A stretch of 64,000 bases of DNA from Austropuccinia psidii (lineage: Eukaryota; Basidiomycota; Pucciniomycetes; Pucciniales; Sphaerophragmiaceae), in NCBI GenBank assembly GCA_023105745.1, contig JALGQZ010000007.1, positions 55,781,569 to 55,845,568 on the forward strand, in the 5' to 3' direction. Positions within the stretch are counted from its first letter, which is position 1; every line of letters begins with the position of its first letter. Both the position numbers and the translations under genes were made by a program. Positions 58,999 to 64,000 of this stretch are shown here, piece after piece. A model generated the notes under the pieces. That model was not told the origin of the DNA, searched no databases, and was given only the letters and a program-made list of their open reading frames with translations.

Positions 58999-59020
58999 GT
59001 TTGGTGGCATGCCACCGAAC
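58999..59020. repeat. 22-bp palindromic box, copy 4
   Basis: GTTTGGTGGCA followed by TGCCACCGAAC, extendable to ATG...CAT ends; one mismatched pair. It shares the GGTGGCATGCC core with copies 2 and 3. It lies about 500 bp upstream of the SNF2 gene. Confidence 0.6.
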
Positions 59021-59522
59021 ATATCTTACCCGCCCACACACAAACATCTCTACAGTGAGATCGCCCTTTGAAACCGCCAACATTGCCCAGTAGGTCCCTG
59101 TGCAAAAATTTACCTGGGGATGATACGTTCTTTGTTTGCTGTCACACCAGCAAACATGGCCGCATGCCTTGTAAATGCCCCTCCACAATAAGTTGCTACA
59201 ATCCACCCAATTTCGGATATGCTAATGTCAACCTTGTTCCACCAAAGGTTTCGTAACTTGCTGCAGATCCAGCAAAATATTGGTGCACCCACATTTTGGC
59301 CACCTTGCCTTGATATATGCCCCAAATTGGATATGAAAATTATCAGCCCAAGAGGCCCCCCCCATCAAGACCATGCACATAACCACAGGCCATCCCCCTT
59401 TGAGTCCATTGCTGCCTCTCATATAAGTTCCCCACCTGCGCTTTTTGGACTTCATTCCCTTAGGCTGCCCCTTCCTGATCATATAATTCCCAACTGTCCC
59501 CAAATAATTTAAAATAGCCATC
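59021..59522. other. Upstream region of the SNF2-type gene
   Basis: No separate gene supported. It presumably holds the promoter; I see no definite TATA box or other site. Confidence 0.35.
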
Positions 59523-61938
59523 ATGTCAACCCCTTCACAACCACTTTGCATTGGGATGATTAATATTCATATTCAAATAAATAGTGATATAGCCTTAAAG
59601 CCTGAGAATTCCCACTTAGCTTCTTGGATTATCATATGGCACAATCAACACAACATATTCGTTTATCTCCCCAATCACCAGCATGCTATTGGTTCTCTCC
59701 CTGGACCCCTTTCCAAAATGTTGATACCATTCCTTGGGGCACCAAAAACTTTCATGCACTGTGGTCCTGGTGGGGCATGGATTGAAAATTGCCAATCAAA
59801 TCCTAATCAAATCTTATTTGTTGAGGGAGTATTTATGACTGATGCAAATGATCCCTCCTCATCTCAGAAACCCAATCTAGCATTGATGTTTTTCACAAGG
59901 TATCCAAACATTTTATTCATAATGGAAAGCTTTCGAACACAAGATTTCAAGCTTAAAATGCCCAAAGAATATGACTGTGATACTCATAGTCAATGTCAAC
60001 TCTTCACTCCGACATTTCCCGCTTCAAGCTTGACGCCAGTTTCATATCCTGCTGTTTCATCATTGGTTTCCAAGCAGAAACTGATACAATTACCCAGTGG
60101 ATCAGACCTCCCCATGCCATTATTAAAACCCCCCTCCTCCCTCATCAAAAGACCGGACTAGCTTTTCTCTGGGATCGAGAAATCTCCAATGGCCAATCAG
60201 CCCATAACCTTTGGGCCACCTCACCCCCAGGATCCACTTTCAATGCCAGGCACATCATTACAAACAGGGTCGTTAGCTCATTTGAATCCCTTTCAACCAA
60301 TACACCTCTTGGGGGACTGCTCACGGATGATATGGGATTAGGTAAAACCATTCAGGCCATTGCTCTAATTGGTACCTCCAAGGAGCGGATGATTGCAAAC
60401 CCCCATCGCTCCATGCCCACCATGATCATCTGCCCCCCTCGCTTAATTACCAACTGGCAATCAGAAATATCCAAGCATGCTCAGGCTGGAGCGCTGCATG
60501 CCAAAATCTACCATGGTCCCACTTGTTACTCATTATCCGAGGCCAACATTTTAAAATATGATATCATAATCACTTCTTACAATACTATCACCCAAGAATT
60601 TAAGCAAACCAATACCTCTACATCATTCATTTTTCAAATCAATTGGCATCGTATAATTTTGGATGAAGCACAGTGAGTGGCTGAGCTTAAATGATTCAAA
60701 TTACCTTTTATATCCAATAACCCTTGCCCCATCTTATAGCTATATTCGCTCTCAATACACTGCCACGCACCGCGCCATTAATAGCCTCCTTTCATCCCGT
60801 CGAATATGCTTAACAGGAACACCTATTCACAACACCATTTATGACCTTTTGGGCATAATATCATTCATCACTCAACCCCAGAGCGCCGATCAAGATAACT
60901 GGTCACCATTCATCCTGAGTAGTCTTTCCAAAGGTTGCAATGATATTTTGCATTTGGCATTGCGGCATTTAAGTTTGCGCCGAACCAAAACCACACATCT
61001 CGAATCCCTCCCCACTATTAGCCATCATTATGAGCTGCTCCCACTCAACCCGACCATGCAGCAAGAATATTCCACATTATATGAAGAATTCCTATCATCA
61101 AAAAGCAAAGGACCAGGAGTGTTTTTCAGAAATATTAATAAGCTGCGAATATGTTGTAACCATCACATCACTTAACACGATTGCGGAGGCGGAGTTGGAA
61201 GACCCCGAGGGCAGGAGCACTCAGGATAACCCCCCAACACTCACACGAACTATTGTGGATGTGGAAACATGCATGATGAGTAGTAAAATTGCACACCTCC
61301 TACAAAGCTTAATGAAGAACAAACAAACAAGGTGTGGTCCAAACAAATGGGTGGTTTATACCCAATGGACCCAATTTCTAGATTTGTGCAATAATTCTAA
61401 TATGCATCCATTACCAATTGACTCCATCTGACTTTTTTATATTGTAGAATTGGTATTGCTCTGGCCCATCACTCTATCCTTTCAGCACAAATTGATGGAA
61501 CAATTACATCACGAGCGCAGTACAAGGCACTTGAGAATATCTTCAATAATCCTGAATGTGAAGTACTCATTGCATCCATTGCCGCGGCTGGAACTGGCCT
61601 GAATATAACTTGTGCTAATATAGTCTATTTAATGGTGAGGGGCCCCCCAAAATTCTCCCCTGATTTTCGGACCCTGACATCCACATTTCCAGGAGCCCAA
61701 TTGGAACCCAGCCATTGAGGCTCAGGCTGTTGATCATCTACATTGTATTGGCCAACAACGACCTGTACAGGTCATCCACTATATCACTCCTCATTCAGTT
61801 GAGGTCAACATACGGAAGGTACCTTTCAAGCTCATATTTCACCTTGATTGTATTACTATTCTGAAATCCTTCCTTATGGGAATGCCATCTTCCAATCACC
61901 AATAGGTCCAAGAAAAGAAAAAATCATTAACTGTGTGA
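59523..61938 (+). CDS. SNF2-family helicase-like ATPase (Rad5/HLTF-like), motif VI altered
   Basis: ATG at 59523. An N-terminal region of unknown fold leads, through an intron probably ending at 60074, into the SNF2 ATPase: TPLLPHQKTGLAFLWDRE, Walker A DDMGLGKT, CPPRLITNW, then DEA|H. The DEAH box is completed by splicing across intron 60673-60739 (GTGAGT...TATAG). Next come LTGTPIHN and KLRICCN. A frame change near 61160-61180 is an unresolved intron or indel. Helicase lobe 2 follows through introns 61386-61447, 61635-61692 and 61819-61905: VVYTQWTQFLDL, IASIAAAGTGLNIT, EPNWNP, QAVDHLHCIGQQRPV; stop TGA 61936-61938. No RING finger lies between the lobes. Family role: ATP-driven DNA translocation or chromatin remodelling. 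Motif VI normally reads D-R-x-H-R-x-GQ; both arginines are replaced (H and C), so ATPase function is doubtful. Confidence 0.8.
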
Positions 61939-62214
61939 GCCTTACTGATATTATATAATTTGTGTTTGACAAAGTTGATAACTCCTGTTGACCCTGGCAC
62001 AGGTCCACAATTATGAACACCATGAGCTGGATCGAACTTCTTCAATATTTCCTCAATGAAAATGAGCAATAGAGTATTATTCCTAAGGGAGACGGTGATA
62101 CATTTCAATTGATATTGTCTATATTCTAACATATTTAGCAAGTTGTTGCATCCTTAAGAGATAATAATCCGATTTTATTACACCTGCACAAATAATTCAC
62201 AAAATTTTAATTTG
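61939..62214. other. Convergent intergenic gap
   Basis: 276 bp between the SNF2 stop and the end of the minus-strand gene; presumably the two 3' UTRs. Nothing else seen. Confidence 0.5.
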
Positions 62215-64000
62215 TCACAGTGCTATACCGTGACAAATTACTAAGTTATTGCAGAGCATCACCATTCGGCCTAATAACTGGCATGTCAAGTATTTTGAGG
62301 GCAATAGTCTGCATCTTACTACAGCCCTTGAGCCAATCTTAATCAAATACCTGAAATGATAGGCCTTCCGGAATATCACCATCATCTGTTGATCGTAATT
62401 CTGGCAATCTATCAATAGGTTTCTTACCCTTTTTTTAATCCGATTCCAAAACTCTATGTCTCTATCCATTTTCAATACCAATTCGTTAAATAACTGGGAG
62501 CGCCAGCGTAATCCCACTTTGCGGTAAACTTGACGGCCATTTTCCAGTACCTCCTCAGTATCTGAGCATACTCGAGGGTCATTGAATTGTGATGCTAGAA
62601 TGGGAAATTTAGCCGTATCACACCATTCACGACAGCGCTCACAGGTCTGCACATAATCAAGTAGATCATCATAAGACTTTGTCCACAATGAAGAAGAGAT
62701 ACAGTAACTAACCCTTTGACAAATCTTTGTGAGCTTTTGATTCTCCTTCTTTTTTACCAAATACTCCGCATCCTTTTGAATAGACTTCCATTCTCTTTTC
62801 AAATAAGTGAAATATCGCTCCATTAAAGCCGCCACAACCCCATAGTTGTTATGATCCTTGTTCCAACAGTATTGATGATACTCGGTGCTGACAAGTGCGA
62901 GACGGAATGTATGGTAAAACACCATAGACATCAGCTCGTTGAACGGATGTTGCCATGAGCTCTCCCAGTCCCAAGTGAATCGCTTTAGTCCTAGCTTGTG
63001 GAGCTCATTTTCGCAGTAGCTTTGGAAACCCTGATACTGAACCTGTGTTGATGGCTCATTGAAAACATCCTCGGGGACATAACCGAGATGACCAGCCACT
63101 TGAATTGCAATTTCACGCTCTTCTGTGCTGGGTGGTGCTGGTAGTGAGGAAAAATCCTTATCCCTAACTTTGAGTAGGAACAGGCAATGGGCGTGTACTG
63201 CTGATCTCATTCCATGGACATTCTCTGGAAGTTCTGCCTTCAGCCATTTTTGTTGCTCCTTCTGGATTGCACGTTTTGCCACATTGTGAGCTTTGTGGGC
63301 CTGGTTCCTTTGCTGTCTGACCTCGGATTGTTCAAGCATACTCTGGGCAAGGCCCAGCTGAGGATGGGTGAACTCACTATTTGATTGAGTGCCTTGCTCA
63401 TGCGCGGTGAAATTTTCCCTTGTTGGTTCATCATTTCTTTCACTTTAAGTCGGAGACATGTTCTCATCCTCATCATCCACAATTCTTTCTCTTGATGTAC
63501 AGGCATGACCCGTTCTTGGTTTGGAGGCATATGGATGATGATGTCCAGTGACTTTCTCTTTATGGACCAGAGGTGAAGATGCATAAAGTTCATCACCTGC
63601 CATGCAAATCATCAGTTAACACATCAAAACATTAATGAAGACTGGGCATACTCACAATCTTCAATTGGCTTCTGAGATCGGACTGACTTGCCTTTAGGTG
63701 CCATATCTAACCCATGAAACAAACATATTAAATTGTGAAAAAGTTTATACTTCAAAATTAAAATGACTTACTTTGATGAAGCGTCAATCCTGGATTTCCC
63801 TCCGACAGACCACTCCAGGTTACATTTTCCAAAGGTCTTTTTCGTCTCCCCCCATCAAGCCTCCTTTCATTGCCCACATGAACCTGAGATCCTGATGGAA
63901 TATTGAGGGTTGGCTGTTGACTTTGTCCAAAGGGATCCTGGGATGCGACTGGATTCCGACCGGGGTTAAGGAGGAACTCACGTGGAAATTTTGATTGGGG
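62215..64000 (-). CDS. Multi-exon gene of unknown function, 5' end beyond window, one in-frame stop
   Basis: Exons with agreeing phases: from beyond 64000 to 63772, then 63706-63656, then 63596 to 62215 or slightly upstream. Introns are GTAAGT...TTAG and GTGAGT...GGCAG. The N-terminal part is Pro/Gln/Ser-rich, then basic (GGRRKRPLE). The large last exon is globular-looking and Trp/Tyr/Cys-rich: HAHCLFLLKVRDKDF, FTWDWESSWQHPF, CERCREWCDTAKFP. A TAA at 63445-63447 breaks an otherwise open frame, so this copy may be a pseudogene. The C-terminus is ambiguous: the frame runs to 62215. A 32-nt intron after HFR would instead give a more protein-like tail (KILDMPVIRPNGDALQ) ending at 62246. I do not recognise the family; it faces the SNF2 gene tail to tail. 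Confidence 0.55.

Noticed and set aside
1..64000. tRNA and rRNA genes
   Set aside because: No cloverleaf with A and B boxes or rRNA-like segment was noticed by reading; a dedicated tRNA scan would be needed to exclude one.

Overview
The window looks like a piece of a rust fungus genome (Pucciniales). The gag-pol proteins, the zinc-cluster/proline-rich gene near 56 kb and the repeat load resemble what I recall from Austropuccinia psidii and Puccinia. The species is inferred, not proven. The sequence is AT-rich, genes have many short GT-AG introns, and more than half the window is Ty3/Gypsy LTR retrotransposon of the chromodomain (chromovirus) type.

Layout. 1-13907: 3' end of a plus-strand Gypsy element (A), whose 3' LTR is split by a 10.1 kb minus-strand Gypsy element (B, TSD ATATG). 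15300-21540: a decayed relative of A (E) and a further LTR remnant (F). 22.6-48.5 kb: a two-gene module. Gene 1 is unrecognised and multi-exon; gene 2 is a TET/JBP-like 2-oxoglutarate/Fe(II) dioxygenase. Same-direction tandem arrays sharing ATCCTTACGC and CCCGACA flank the module, and 22-bp palindromes lie before, between and after the genes. Two further minus-strand Gypsy elements split it: C (TSD AGAGT, in gene 1) and D (TSD GGAAT, in gene 2). 48735-55512: a hAT-like DNA element (8-bp TSD ATAGTAAA, TIR CAAGGCATGGCT...) enclosing a broken mitochondrial NAD+-carrier-like gene and an apparently complete TET-like dioxygenase gene. 55.7-57.0 kb: a zinc-cluster-like, proline-rich gene. 57.4-59.1 kb: a 5 x 65 bp tandem array, a TGCTCAG-rich stretch and a fourth palindrome. 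59.5-61.9 kb: a spliced SNF2-type ATPase gene. 62.2 kb to the edge: a convergent multi-exon gene of unknown function.

Main results. (1) The Gypsy elements carry a spliced ORF1 in a different frame from the long gag-pol frame. Splice phases agree in two diverged families, and the ORF1 protein is better conserved than the overlapping gag-pol reading. (2) The two-gene module with arrays and palindromes looks like one unit of about 5.5 kb once the retroelements are removed. (3) A hAT-like element with an exact 8-bp TSD carries a captured carrier gene plus a TET-like gene. C looks structurally intact and very young; B and D carry inactivating changes.
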